DNA of 64,000 bases from JBQTGK01 sp052400665 (lineage in GTDB: Bacteria; Bacteroidota; Bacteroidia; Bacteroidales; Marinifilaceae), in assembly GCA_052400665.1 (NCBI GenBank), contig JBQTGK010000014.1; one strand, 5' to 3'. A program made the translations under genes and the position numbers. A model generated the notes under the pieces. It ran no database searches, was not told the DNA's origin, and saw nothing but the letters and a program-made list of their open reading frames with translations. This document shows, piece after piece, positions 37,672 to 46,169 of this stretch (position 1 is the stretch's first letter; every line of letters begins with the position of its first letter).

Positions 37672-38133
37672 TTAAAACAGTTTTGCTTTCTCCAAATCTG
37701 GGCAATTCTCTTCAATGGCAATTTTCAAATTATTCTTTAGTTGCTTCCAGTCTTTTTTGTGTGATTTGGTATCAAAATAATGGATTCGAAATCTTTCATC
37801 TAAAGTTTGAATTACTATTTTTTCATAAGAACCTTTTGGGCTATGGTCGAATCGGTACCATTTAATTTGTTCCCACATTACAAGTTGATCATCATATTGG
37901 ATGCCTATATCCGTAATTAATAATGTTTTAATCTCAGCCTGTTTTCTTGCTAGAAGGTTCAAGAGTATGACAAACAATATAGGAAGTGAGAAAAGTATAA
38001 ATATAGACCAGTTGATTGATGGTTTTATTGATACGAGTAGTAGTACAGCACCAATCAATACTGTAAATAGCATTGATAACAAGATGAATAGAAAGCGAAC
38101 TTTAGATAGGTAGGTATAGGAGTATTTTTTCAT
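37672..38133 (-). CDS. Small membrane protein with two helices, unknown
   Basis: This 153-residue protein has two adjacent membrane helices (VRFLFILLSMLFTVLIGAVLLL and INWSIFILFSLPILFVILLNLL, split about 12-60) and a cytoplasmic C-terminal domain of about 85 residues containing the repeated-strand segment ITDIGIQYDDQLVMWEQIKW. That tail resembles bacterial PH-like domains attached to membrane hairpins, but I cannot assign a family. It lies alone between the RAYT element and two hairpin repeats. Confidence 0.65.
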   Translation of the reverse strand: MKKYSYTYLSKVRFLFILLSMLFTVLIGAVLLLVSIKPSINWSIFILFSLPILFVILLNLLARKQAEIKTLLITDIGIQYDDQLVMWEQIKWYRFDHSPKGSYEKIVIQTLDERFRIHYFDTKSHKKDWKQLKNNLKIAIEENCPDLEKAKLF

Positions 38134-38148
38134 TTTTTTGTTTTTAGT

Positions 38149-38240
38149 TTGATGCTTTCACTTCAAGTGAAGGTATCAATCTAAAAAAAATATAGCTTGT
38201 ATTAAACAACTGAGAGCATCACATGGAGTGATACCCTCAG
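38149..38240. repeat. Pair of related intergenic hairpins
   Basis: TTGATGCTTTCACTT (38149-38163) pairs over 15 bp, with wobbles, with AAGTGAAGGTATCAA (38165-38179). CTGAGAGCATCAC (38210-38222) pairs with GTGATACCCTCAG (38228-38240). Both hairpins share a GC...GGTATC or GATACC type arm, so they look like two members of one small palindromic repeat family. Confidence 0.6.
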
Positions 38241-38298
38241 GATGTGTTTTATATGATATTTTTTTACTTATTTGTGTTTATTTGAGTGCATTTGTGGA

Positions 38299-39345
38299 TT
38301 ACTCTTCCTTCAACGGATTCCATCCCTGAGCCTGTAATTCAATTTCCACATTATCGCGGGTAACCAAATAAAGACCTTTCGATTCTTCGGTAATATGGCC
38401 AATTACTTTTACGTCTTCCATTTTTTCAATATCATCGAATTTATCCAAAGGAACAGTAAAAAGTAATTCATAATCTTCTCCACCATTAAGTGAGAAAGTG
38501 CTGTAGTTCATGTTCAGCTCTTCGGCCATTTTATGGGTTTCGTAGTCGACAGGAATTTTTTCCTCATAAATTTGACAACCTACTTTCGATTTTTCACAGA
38601 TATGCATCAATTCCGACGATAATCCATCAGAGATATCAATCATAGAAGAAGGAACAATTTTAGCCTCTTTTAATCTTTCGTAGATATCTTTTCTGGCTTC
38701 CGGCTTTAACTGGCGCTCTAAAATGTAATCGTGGCCAGTTAAGTCAGGTTGCATGTTTGGGTTACTATCGAAAACACGTTTTTCGCGCTCTAGTAATTGT
38801 AAACCAGCATAGGCAGCACCCAAATTTCCGCTTACGCAGATTAGATCGTTTACTTTAGCACCGCTTCTGTATGCTAATTCTTCTTCTTTAGCTTCACCAA
38901 TAGCAGTTACCGAAATACACATTCCGGTTAGCGATGAAGTTGTATCTCCACCCACCAAATCGACATTGTAATTTTCGCAAGCCAAACGGATGCCATCATA
39001 AATTTCTTCTATTGCTTCAACAGTAAATCGTTTTGAGATTGCAATAGATACAGTTACCTGTTTAGGACAAGCATTCATGGCATAAACATCCGAAACATTT
39101 ACTGCAATACTCTTGTAACCCAAATGTTTTAGTGGGGTATACATTAAATCGAAATGAATTCCTTCTACCAATAAATCGGTAGTAACAACAGTTTTTTTAT
39201 TGCTGTAATCCAATACGGCAGCATCGTCGCCAATACCAACATTGGTGCTCTCGTGCTTTAACTTGATGTTTTTAGTAAGATGTTTGATTAAACCGAATTC
39301 TCCCATTGATGAAATATCGGTTCCCTGTGCCTTGTTTTCTTGCAT
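38299..39345 (-). CDS. thiL: Thiamine-monophosphate kinase
   Basis: ThiL phosphorylates thiamine monophosphate to the active cofactor thiamine diphosphate. The protein has 348 residues. Family blocks are GIGDDAAVLDYSNKKTVVTT (about 42), LLVEGIHFDL (about 63), NVSDVYAMNACPK (about 83), GGDTTSSLTGM (about 134), SMIDISDGLSSELMHI (about 235) and NGGEDYELLFTVPLD (about 290). The order and spacing match the PurM-like ATP-grasp-unrelated kinase family. It is a single minus-strand gene, and no other thiamine genes are nearby. Confidence 0.95.
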   Translation of the reverse strand: MQENKAQGTDISSMGEFGLIKHLTKNIKLKHESTNVGIGDDAAVLDYSNKKTVVTTDLLVEGIHFDLMYTPLKHLGYKSIAVNVSDVYAMNACPKQVTVSIAISKRFTVEAIEEIYDGIRLACENYNVDLVGGDTTSSLTGMCISVTAIGEAKEEELAYRSGAKVNDLICVSGNLGAAYAGLQLLEREKRVFDSNPNMQPDLTGHDYILERQLKPEARKDIYERLKEAKIVPSSMIDISDGLSSELMHICEKSKVGCQIYEEKIPVDYETHKMAEELNMNYSTFSLNGGEDYELLFTVPLDKFDDIEKMEDVKVIGHITEESKGLYLVTRDNVEIELQAQGWNPLKEE

Positions 39346-39414
39346 AATGTTGCCTATGTGATGTAATTATCTTTTAATAGAATTTGCTTGCAAAGGTAGG
39401 GAAAATATTAAATT

Positions 39415-39447
39415 AGACCTGACAGGTTTTTTAAACCTGTCAGGTCT
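39415..39447. repeat. Perfect 15-bp palindrome, terminator-like
   Basis: AGACCTGACAGGTTT (39415-39429) and AAACCTGTCAGGTCT (39433-39447) form a perfect stem around TTT. It lies just beyond the stop of the minus-strand gene at 39452 and 70 bp before thiL. It can terminate that gene, and palindromes with this core are familiar as dispersed repeats in Bacteroidota (recollection, not checked). Confidence 0.75.
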
Positions 39448-39451
39448 ATAA

Positions 39452-40153
39452 TTAATCTTTTATTCTAATTGTTTTGTTCGAGTGTAGTTTATCAAGAAAA
39501 TATTGCGCATCATTTTCTACAAATCCATAATTCATTTTTTGATAGAATTCAATAAGGTTAATTCCGACTTCCTGAGGTAGGATCATCCATGTGCTTTTGG
39601 CTGTGGATTGAGGTGTGCCAAGACCATTTAAAGAGTGCCATCTTACTCCTACACAATAGTAATCGATATAATAAAGCAATGCAGTTACGAACCTTAGTCC
39701 ATTGGAAGATTCCATAACAATTTTGTTGTTGTTGTCATCGATTATGTATTTGGGAGGTATATGTATAACTTCAACTTCTTTTTTTATTAAGGTTTTTGGA
39801 GATCGGACAGATTTTACAGATTTTAAGAAGAGAATTTTGTCTGGAAATAAAGATCTGGTTTTTTTAAGCTCGTAATTTGTGATTTTAAAGTCGTATTCAG
39901 TATCGGTGTTTTGGGCAGTATAATCTACCCAAAGAGTGGTTTCTTCATCGTGTTTAATGAACTCACTTCTTTTTCTAAAATTTCCAATGAAAGAAACCTC
40001 AATTACCCCATCTATTTCGTTGCTTTTCACCTGGTCGTCTTCTACTAAAGAAATTTCGTCAATATCTGAATATTTATATCCATTAGGGAATTGCGATTCA
40101 TCTAAATACTTTTCTATAAAATCTGTTGTATTTAATATTTCCAGAATGTTCAT
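39452..40153 (-). CDS. Hypothetical protein
   Basis: I do not recognise this 233-residue protein. It has no signal peptide or membrane helix and looks soluble. It is acidic at the N-terminus (YKYSDIDEISLVEDDQ) and has a hydrophobic segment in the last third (GLRFVTALLYYIDYYCVGVRWHSL, split about 150-173). It begins 66 bp after the symporter gene stop on the same strand, so the two might be cotranscribed. Confidence 0.6.
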   Translation of the reverse strand: MNILEILNTTDFIEKYLDESQFPNGYKYSDIDEISLVEDDQVKSNEIDGVIEVSFIGNFRKRSEFIKHDEETTLWVDYTAQNTDTEYDFKITNYELKKTRSLFPDKILFLKSVKSVRSPKTLIKKEVEVIHIPPKYIIDDNNNKIVMESSNGLRFVTALLYYIDYYCVGVRWHSLNGLGTPQSTAKSTWMILPQEVGINLIEFYQKMNYGFVENDAQYFLDKLHSNKTIRIKD

Positions 40154-40219
40154 TATGTGGGATTGAAGTGTGTTAAGATTTATTTATAGACTATTAAATT
40201 CTGCATGTAAGTTACAAAA

Positions 40220-41953
40220 CTATTGTAATATTTTCTTTATTTTAAATACTCCTGATATAAAGATAATGATTGATGTAAGAATAAGTAAAGAGCCTAAAGT
40301 AAGATTGTGGTATTTTAGAATCCATCCTCCAATTACAATTGTGATGTTGGCTAATGAGAATAGTAGAATCCAACATATCTTTTTTAATAAAATAAGATTG
40401 TCATTTTTATTTGCCCATGGCCAAAATCCTCCTGGTTGAACTGTTGTATAGAATTTCTGTAAAGTATCGTTGTTGTCTTTAGGAGTGAATAATGCAGTTA
40501 TTATCCATGTGAAAATGACAGATAAACTTAGAATGATAAGTTTGGTGTAAAAATCGGAAATGTGGAGTGTAGATGAAGTGTTTGTTGTGAATTCATAAAA
40601 TATTGTTGAGTTTGTAATGAGATAGTTATATAGTACCGCATATAGGAGTGAGCTTAACATTGCTGATAATTGTGCCCATGCATTCATTCTCCACCAAAAC
40701 CACCTTGCAATAAAAGCAGGACCCACTCCGGCTGATATCGAAAAAAAGAATTTAATTAATCTGAGAAATGAATCCTGCCAATTGCTTATTGTAGATCCGA
40801 TGAATAGAAGTAGGAACATGATTGCATATCCAGAGTACTTGTAGTGGTTATCTGATGCTGTTTTGTTGATGTATCCTTTGTATAAATCAAAATTTAACAT
40901 GCTCGATCCCCAATTGAATAATTCTTCTATTCCATTAATAAAAGCCATTAGTAAAGCTATTATTACAATGGGTTTTAATAATTCAGGAATAAACTTAAGA
41001 TACATTTCCAAGAGGGATGTGTTGATGTTGTCAGCCCAGTGAGGATGGGTTGAAATGTAAGTGTCAAAAACAATGGATCGAATAAATGAAATGCCGAAAA
41101 ATAGAAATGTGGGAAGGAAAATTGCTAGAAAAGTTTTCCAACTCGAATTGATACTCATGAACCGGTGAGCGCTTACATTTGAGTTATCTAGTATTGATAT
41201 TGACCACCATTGGAGTAGTAAGAATACCCATAAATCATTTTCTCCTTTTGTTTGATCGTGTGATGGAAATATATTTATTAATTCAGAATTGTTTTCTTTG
41301 AAATGAGACCAAAAGTTAATGAAAGAGCCATCGATTAATTGTATGCTATAGTAAAAGACTATGAACATAGCTATGATTTGGATGATTCCATTTAAGGTGT
41401 TGATTCTAACTTCCTGACGAAATGAGTTTTTAAATAAAAGGATGCTTAGGCAAATGATGATTGCGCTCAATGCTTCTTTTGGATTCCATCCAAATAAGAG
41501 GCTTGAGAATTTTTGAAATGCTAGAAGATGGAAGCTAATTAATAATGGAACTACGATGCAACCTAAATATATTGCTCTAAATATCTGAAGGGCTTTTGCT
41601 CCATTGCCAGAATATCTGAATAGGCAGAATTCATTCTCTGTTGAGAGTTTTAATTTTGACCAAAATGGACCAAATAGAATTGGAGAAAATCCTATGGCAA
41701 ATATGCCAGAAGAAAGTAGCCATAAGCCTGAAAATCCTTTTTCTGCGACTGCTTCTAAAAATAAAAGGTCAGATGAAAAATTGAAAATGGAGGTAAACAT
41801 GCCTGCGGATATAAAAATCCACATGAAAGATTTTCCTCTTTCCTGATAAAGATTAATGCTTTTTTTTGGGAAAAATTTTAGCGCTATTACCAGGATGATT
41901 ATTAGATAAATCCCCAGGTGTAGCGCCAATTCTTTAGGGTTAATGCTGTTCAT
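40220..41953 (-). CDS. Sodium:solute symporter family-like membrane protein
   Basis: From the ATG at 41953 this is a 577-residue protein with about 13 to 15 membrane helices. An in-frame TTG seven codons upstream is less likely. The region ISAGVGPAFIARWFWWRMNA and the later FYTTVQPGGFWPWA match conserved C-terminal parts of solute:sodium symporters from Bacteroidota. The N-terminal half shows the usual KSFMWIFISAGMFTSIFN helix with sodium-site-like small residues, but the match is weaker there. The substrate cannot be inferred. Many tryptophans and an odd N-terminal half suggest a divergent member. Confidence 0.7.
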   Translation of the reverse strand: MNSINPKELALHLGIYLIIILVIALKFFPKKSINLYQERGKSFMWIFISAGMFTSIFNFSSDLLFLEAVAEKGFSGLWLLSSGIFAIGFSPILFGPFWSKLKLSTENEFCLFRYSGNGAKALQIFRAIYLGCIVVPLLISFHLLAFQKFSSLLFGWNPKEALSAIIICLSILLFKNSFRQEVRINTLNGIIQIIAMFIVFYYSIQLIDGSFINFWSHFKENNSELINIFPSHDQTKGENDLWVFLLLQWWSISILDNSNVSAHRFMSINSSWKTFLAIFLPTFLFFGISFIRSIVFDTYISTHPHWADNINTSLLEMYLKFIPELLKPIVIIALLMAFINGIEELFNWGSSMLNFDLYKGYINKTASDNHYKYSGYAIMFLLLFIGSTISNWQDSFLRLIKFFFSISAGVGPAFIARWFWWRMNAWAQLSAMLSSLLYAVLYNYLITNSTIFYEFTTNTSSTLHISDFYTKLIILSLSVIFTWIITALFTPKDNNDTLQKFYTTVQPGGFWPWANKNDNLILLKKICWILLFSLANITIVIGGWILKYHNLTLGSLLILTSIIIFISGVFKIKKILQ

Positions 41954-41999
41954 ATTTTGCTTTTGAAGACGCAAAAATATGAAAAATGATACTATTATT

Positions 42000-42536
42000 T
42001 TATTCTCTGCGTATTGGTTTGCGAGGTTTTTTGATTTCTTCGGAAAGAATTCTTTTGAAAAAACTTTTAGACTGTTGTTCTTTCATTTTGTCTTCGTATT
42101 CTTTCATTTTTGTTTCGTACCTATTAAGTTTTTCTTGGTATTCTGTTTCTAATCTAACTTCTCGTTCTTTAACTGCCTTTTGATGTGCTTGAATAAATTC
42201 CTCTGTGTCAATTGTTCTCGTGAAATTGTTGATTATTTCATGATAATCATATTCTAAATCTAACATGATGATTTCAATTATCATGATAAAGATATCTTCG
42301 GTTGATTTAAATTTGCAACCTAACTCAGTGTCATATAGAAGATTGTTTATTTTTGTAGTGTACTCTTCATTAATCTTAAGGATTTCATTTAAACGCTTGT
42401 CATCAATTTTATTATTTTGAGCAACTTCTTTCTTTGTTTGAGCATTTGTTTCTGTCCATGTTTGGAGTAAGTTGAGTCCTCCTTGTAAGCCTGTAAGTGC
42501 TAATTCTCCTTTTTTTTCTTTTGTTATCCAGGTCAT
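42000..42536 (-). CDS. Hypothetical coiled-coil protein
   Basis: This 178-residue soluble protein is predicted mostly helical, with a long charged coiled coil in the last third (AVKEREVRLETEYQEKLNRY and YETKMKEYEDKMKEQQSK). It ends in a basic tail (KKPRKPIRRE). I recognise no family. It is the third gene in a compact minus-strand cluster with a small membrane protein (7 bp upstream) and a lipoprotein, so a shared envelope role is possible. Confidence 0.6.
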   Translation of the reverse strand: MTWITKEKKGELALTGLQGGLNLLQTWTETNAQTKKEVAQNNKIDDKRLNEILKINEEYTTKINNLLYDTELGCKFKSTEDIFIMIIEIIMLDLEYDYHEIINNFTRTIDTEEFIQAHQKAVKEREVRLETEYQEKLNRYETKMKEYEDKMKEQQSKSFFKRILSEEIKKPRKPIRRE

Positions 42537-42543
42537 ATTTTTG

Positions 42544-42942
42544 TTATTCTCCTTTTATTATTGACATTGTTTTTCCAATTATTTTAAATACGAAATAAAT
42601 TAAGATTATTTGATATAGGAATGAGATGATGGCGATTATTAAATTTGTATTTAGTAAGGTGGAAACAAAATTCCATAAAAATAGTCCAATTCCTATTGCT
42701 AGGAGGATGATTGTGCCTGTATCAAAAATCATTTCTGAAAAAGTGAGAATCTCTCCTCTTTGAGTACATAATAATACACCAATCGTAAGGCAGCTAGCAC
42801 CAATTATTCCTTTTAGTATTACTCCCCAATTAAAGATGTTATAATTATATGTTGATTTTGCCCAGCTCCATGTTCCATATCCAATTAGAATTAGAATAAT
42901 AATGGCAAGTAGAGATAGTATGATTATGGTAGTTGTGCTCAT
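42544..42942 (-). CDS. Small four-helix membrane protein, unknown
   Basis: This 132-residue protein is almost entirely membrane helices. It begins MSTTTIIILSLLAIIILILI, then has three more hydrophobic segments and ends FKIIGKTMSIIKGE. No family is recognised. It lies between the lipoprotein gene (10 bp upstream) and the coiled-coil gene (7 bp downstream), clearly in one operon. Confidence 0.6.
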   Translation of the reverse strand: MSTTTIIILSLLAIIILILIGYGTWSWAKSTYNYNIFNWGVILKGIIGASCLTIGVLLCTQRGEILTFSEMIFDTGTIILLAIGIGLFLWNFVSTLLNTNLIIAIISFLYQIILIYFVFKIIGKTMSIIKGE

Positions 42943-42952
42943 GTTTAGGTTT

Positions 42953-43612
42953 TTAGTTATTGCTTAAGGCATTTTTAAATTTATTCAATATGTCCTGAGG
43001 ACTTTCGTATTTTTTTAATTCGCTTTTTACGAGGTCTTTGCCGGGATAATCACCAGGAGTCGTAGAGAGTTTTTTCGCGTCTGTTTGAATATTTAAAATA
43101 GTATAGCTTGGGGATGGTGTAATTTCAAAGTAAATGGTAGTGAGTGAAAGGTTTCCCAATTCGTTATTTGATCTGAATTTGTATTTGCATATGTAGGCTG
43201 CAGTCTGGTTAATTTGAGGAATAAGTTGTTTTTCAATAGAATCTAATTTCTCTAATGCTTTGGAGTAAATTTTCACTGCAGATATTTCATCGCTTAAAAA
43301 GAAATCGAGTCTTTCTTTACTTTCGGATGAGTGGAGTTTTCTCGTTCGGTTAATTTTGTTTGTGTTGTTTTCAATTATCTGCTTAATGTGAAGCTTGTCG
43401 TGTTTAACATTAGATTTAAAAGTAATTGTATCCAATATTTGTAATGATGCAAATTCATAGCTTTTAGGGGCATCTAGTTGAGGTAAGATGACTTTTTCGA
43501 TAGCCTCTTGTAGTTCGTTTTGTTTCGAACTATTGCAGGCAGGAATAATAGCAATAAAGCATAGAGTGATAATGTTCTTTAATAAGGTGTTTGTTTTCAT
43601 GTTAATTTTCAT
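42953..43612 (-). CDS. Hypothetical lipoprotein
   Basis: The ATG at 43612 gives 219 residues. A second ATG at 43600 is equally possible. The lipoprotein signal TLLKNIITLCFIAIIPACNS places the modified cysteine after PA. The rest is soluble, with LDAPKSYEFASLQILDTIT and a helical central part. No family is recognised. TACATTTG (minus strand, 43641-43634) upstream could be its -7 box. It is the first gene of the three-gene unknown operon. Confidence 0.6.
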   Translation of the reverse strand: MKINMKTNTLLKNIITLCFIAIIPACNSSKQNELQEAIEKVILPQLDAPKSYEFASLQILDTITFKSNVKHDKLHIKQIIENNTNKINRTRKLHSSESKERLDFFLSDEISAVKIYSKALEKLDSIEKQLIPQINQTAAYICKYKFRSNNELGNLSLTTIYFEITPSPSYTILNIQTDAKKLSTTPGDYPGKDLVKSELKKYESPQDILNKFKNALSNN

Positions 43613-43871
43613 ATTTAAATTATTTGAATCTGTCAAATGTATGTAAAATATCTGTAGCTACGTAAAAAATGAATTAAATTCTATTACTAAGATGTTGTGA
43701 TGTAGCTATGGTATGTTTGTTAAAGTATTGAAATATAAATATATACTATATTTAATAGTATGGTTGTGTGTTTTTATTGATAGCTATATCATAAGAGCGA
43801 TGCAGATGCCGTGAGGGGGTATTGGGGAAAAGGTTTGAAACTGGTCAGATTAGATAAATGCTTAACAATAA

Positions 43872-44125
43872 TTTTTTGACCTCACATCCAAAACTTTTGA
43901 CCTAGATCGTGGTTCGAACCACGATTCATGTCAAACTTTTTAACCGCAAGTGTGGTTCGATACACACTTTGGGTTAAAATTTTTAACCAGAGGGTGGGTC
44001 GAGGTATGCTTCGTGTTAAAAGTTTTAATCGGAATCGTGTCTTTTTTAAGTCTGGGTGTGTATCGAGCCACGATGTACTGTGTCTTTTTTAACAAGAATT
44101 GTTCTTCGATACCCGATTTTGGTGT
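43872..44125. repeat. Degenerate array of alternating palindromes, 43-bp period
   Basis: This gene-free stretch holds at least five units. Each has an AT-rich palindrome of the type GGTTAAAATTTTTAACC (perfect at 43972-43988, variants at 43930, 44015, 44039 and 44082). Each is followed by a GC-richer hairpin centred on TCGA. The first hairpin, ATCGTGGTTCGAACCACGAT (43906-43925), is a perfect 20-nt palindrome. The second (43948-43969) has 7-bp arms, and later ones decay. TCGA centres lie at 43914, 43957, 43999, 44063 and 44106, so the spacing is 43, 42, 64 and 43. The 64 equals one and a half units. Short open frames through it on both strands look accidental. Confidence 0.75.
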
Positions 44126-44187
44126 TGTAAAGTCATGCAGAATTACAAACAAGCAGGAGTTTTTGTGGTTTCATGCTTTTGGAGGCA

Positions 44188-44220
44188 AAAAAAAGCAGAA
44201 CCCATAAATTAGTTCTGCTT
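44188..44220 (-). terminator. Terminator after the 157-aa gene
   Basis: GCAGAAC (44195-44201) and GTTCTGC (44212-44218) form the stem. On the minus strand it is followed by eight T residues, 40 bp past the stop of the gene at 44263. Confidence 0.85.
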
Positions 44221-44262
44221 TCTATTTTATTACATCTTTGCTGAAGCCAATTTATATAGGTA

Positions 44263-44736
44263 TTATTTCTCTTCTTTTGTACCATTGTGGTTGGGGAAGA
44301 ATTGTTTTAGCTCATCGTACAGAGGCATGGCTTCCTGATCGTGTTCGCTTGCATAATATCGAACGGCACGATAATAAGCCATTGTATCCAGGTAATTATC
44401 ATTGTCCAGTAAGATTTTGGTGTCGTTCAATTTTGATCTTATCTGATCCAGCTTGCGGATCATGCCTTCAATATTTTCTCTTGCTAAAAAATCTCTCTCA
44501 AACTCCTCCAAATTAACAAAATTTGGAATGTATTTTGGATTTTCCTGCATAATCACTCTGGCTTTATTTACCAGCAATTTGTTGGTTTCGTTAATAGAAC
44601 CAAAGGTTGAGCGCTGCTCAGGAGTTAAACCAGGTGCATTTTTGTTTGCAGTACTAAGTAATGCATCTAAATGGGTGTTGTTTTCGCTTAATTCTTCTTC
44701 GGTGAAGACTACTTGAATTAAATCGTTGTTTTTCAT
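44263..44736 (-). CDS. Hypothetical protein sharing its upstream element with the GG-peptide gene
   Basis: I do not recognise this 157-residue soluble, acidic, helical protein (MKNNDLIQVVFTEEELSENN, later GMIRKLDQIRSKLNDTKILL). It has no signal or membrane segment. The region starting 44 bp upstream of its ATG is a 245-bp element that occurs again, at nearly the same distance, upstream of the GG-peptide gene. The two genes may therefore be expressed together. Whether it protects against or regulates the peptide is unknown. Confidence 0.65.
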   Translation of the reverse strand: MKNNDLIQVVFTEEELSENNTHLDALLSTANKNAPGLTPEQRSTFGSINETNKLLVNKARVIMQENPKYIPNFVNLEEFERDFLARENIEGMIRKLDQIRSKLNDTKILLDNDNYLDTMAYYRAVRYYASEHDQEAMPLYDELKQFFPNHNGTKEEK

Positions 44737-44780
44737 TGGGCTTTAATTTTTAGGATTAAGAAAAATATAATAGTAAATTG

Positions 44781-45025
44781 GCCCTATCTCCTCGAACGGG
44801 ATCTTGGGCTTGAGTTTTTTCGTGTGTACACTTGAATGAACTCATTACCAAGTTATAAAAGCTCACTCGCATTATATGAGAGTGAGCTTATTTTTATTAA
44901 GTTTATTTAACAGTGGGGAGTTTTCCCGAATGTATTGTTTTTACAGTAGTTTTATTAAGTGGGTTTTCTTTTGTTAAGTAGGGCATTCTAAATAAGACGA
45001 AAAGTTGGGCGTCATTTTTTAGAAT
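44781..45025. repeat. 245-bp duplicated element, copy 1
   Basis: This stretch matches 53482-53726 in the same orientation with only scattered changes. It includes a perfect 10-bp hairpin, AAGCTCACTC/GAGTGAGCTT (44859-44889), a GTGTACAC palindrome and a second hairpin of the GCCC...GGGC type. It fills the gap between the last gene of the export operon and the 157-aa gene. Neither copy contains a TAnnTTTG promoter box. The first hairpin could also terminate the operon. Confidence 0.9.
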
Positions 45026-45102
45026 TATAATTTAATTTTCTGCATTGAAAACTTTTGGATCTTTAAAAGTTGTTCGGTTTGATAAATTTTAAGTAATCTT
45101 AT

Positions 45103-46155
45103 TTAGATATTCGAATTATTTATCTGTTTCAAATACTTCTCTTCAATAGGAATGTGAGTGAAATTTTCCCAGAAATCATCATTAAAATCTCCTCTAAAAG
45201 CTTTGGTTTTTTCTACCATTAGTGGTTTTTTCTCCGGAAGCTTTTCTGTTGTTTCTTGCAGTTCGTAAATGCTGATTCTTTGTATGGTTTCGTGTGCTAT
45301 ATTAGTAAATTTAGTACTTACATTTCTGATGTACCACTTGCCTTTTTTTAAGAAGAAATTGATGGTTTTGTCTCGGAATTTTGCAGAGCTTAAAGCAAAT
45401 GTTTCTGTATCGATTAAAAGAGAACCCTTGTCGTATTTGTTGTTCCTATTCGAAAAGCCTATAATGTAATTGTCACGATTGTTAAGAGTGGTGTATCCTT
45501 TTAATTTAATATCGTAATTCTGCAGTTTTCTTTTATTCAGAATATCCTCTTTGTATTTAAAAAGATTATCCGATCGCATTTGCGAAAGGGAAATAAGGCG
45601 GTGATTTTTAAATCTTTTTTTGCCGTATTTGTTTGTGGGTTTAATTCTACATTTAATGATATTAAAAAGAGTATTGTGAGACTTGTTTGAGTACAAATCA
45701 AGATAATATTCCTCAATCATATAAAGAGCCGAGTCTTTTGATGATAATATTCTTGTGAAGGCTTTGTAGCGTACAGGTTCCAGTTCGTGGTTTTTCTTTA
45801 TTTTCTCATAAAACTTATGAAGAATAGATGATGCACTTAAGGCTGTAACCTTAACTTCCTGAATTTGATTATCCTTTAATTGTAACTGAAAGCTATTGAT
45901 TTTGTTGATTCTTACTTCCTTGCTATTGTACTTTATATGGGAAATTACAAGAACAGAATCTGTTTCATTTGGGCACGACAAGTGAAAAATTCCATCGGTA
46001 TTGGTTATTGTACCAATTTGTGGATTATTCTTTAGATAAACATGAGTGTTGGGTATAGGACTATTGTTGGTGTCGTTAATGATTCCTTGTACTGATGTTT
46101 GCGAGTAGGCAATGAATTGTGTTGTTGTTAAAAATAGGAATAGTAAGAATTTCAT
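45103..46155 (-). CDS. Carboxypeptidase-regulatory-like domain protein, exported
   Basis: From the ATG at 46155 this is a 350-residue protein with a signal peptide (MKFLLFLFLTTTQFIAYSQ). Residues about 20-100 are a CarboxypepD_reg-like beta-sandwich (VQGIINDTNNSPIPNTHVYL, TNTDGIFHL), the domain usually found at the N-terminus of TonB-dependent receptors. No barrel follows. The C-terminal 230 residues are unassigned and contain GDFNDDFWENFTHIPIEEKY near the end. The protein at 51888 has the same design, including an FW-N-F tail motif, so the two are paralogues. It is the last gene of the export operon. Confidence 0.75.
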   Translation of the reverse strand: MKFLLFLFLTTTQFIAYSQTSVQGIINDTNNSPIPNTHVYLKNNPQIGTITNTDGIFHLSCPNETDSVLVISHIKYNSKEVRINKINSFQLQLKDNQIQEVKVTALSASSILHKFYEKIKKNHELEPVRYKAFTRILSSKDSALYMIEEYYLDLYSNKSHNTLFNIIKCRIKPTNKYGKKRFKNHRLISLSQMRSDNLFKYKEDILNKRKLQNYDIKLKGYTTLNNRDNYIIGFSNRNNKYDKGSLLIDTETFALSSAKFRDKTINFFLKKGKWYIRNVSTKFTNIAHETIQRISIYELQETTEKLPEKKPLMVEKTKAFRGDFNDDFWENFTHIPIEEKYLKQINNSNI

Positions 46156-46169
46156 AATCAAGAATTAGT

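Noticed and set aside
43930..44093. Integron attC-like sites
   Set aside because: GTTAAAA and TTTTAAC resemble attC core halves, but the R box consensus (GTTRRRY) is not met, there is no integrase, and no cassettes are present.
43872..44125. CRISPR array
   Set aside because: Period and size fit loosely, but there are no constant repeats with unique spacers. Both halves of the unit are palindromes that decay, and there are no cas genes.
43940..44207. Overlapping open frames on both strands in the palindrome array
   Set aside because: They follow the repeat units, have no recognisable domain or start context, and exist on both strands because palindromes read alike.
45026..45102. Possible second GG peptide next to copy 1 of the duplicated element
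   Set aside because: I translated the gap by eye on the minus strand and found no ATG frame with a Gly-Gly leader.
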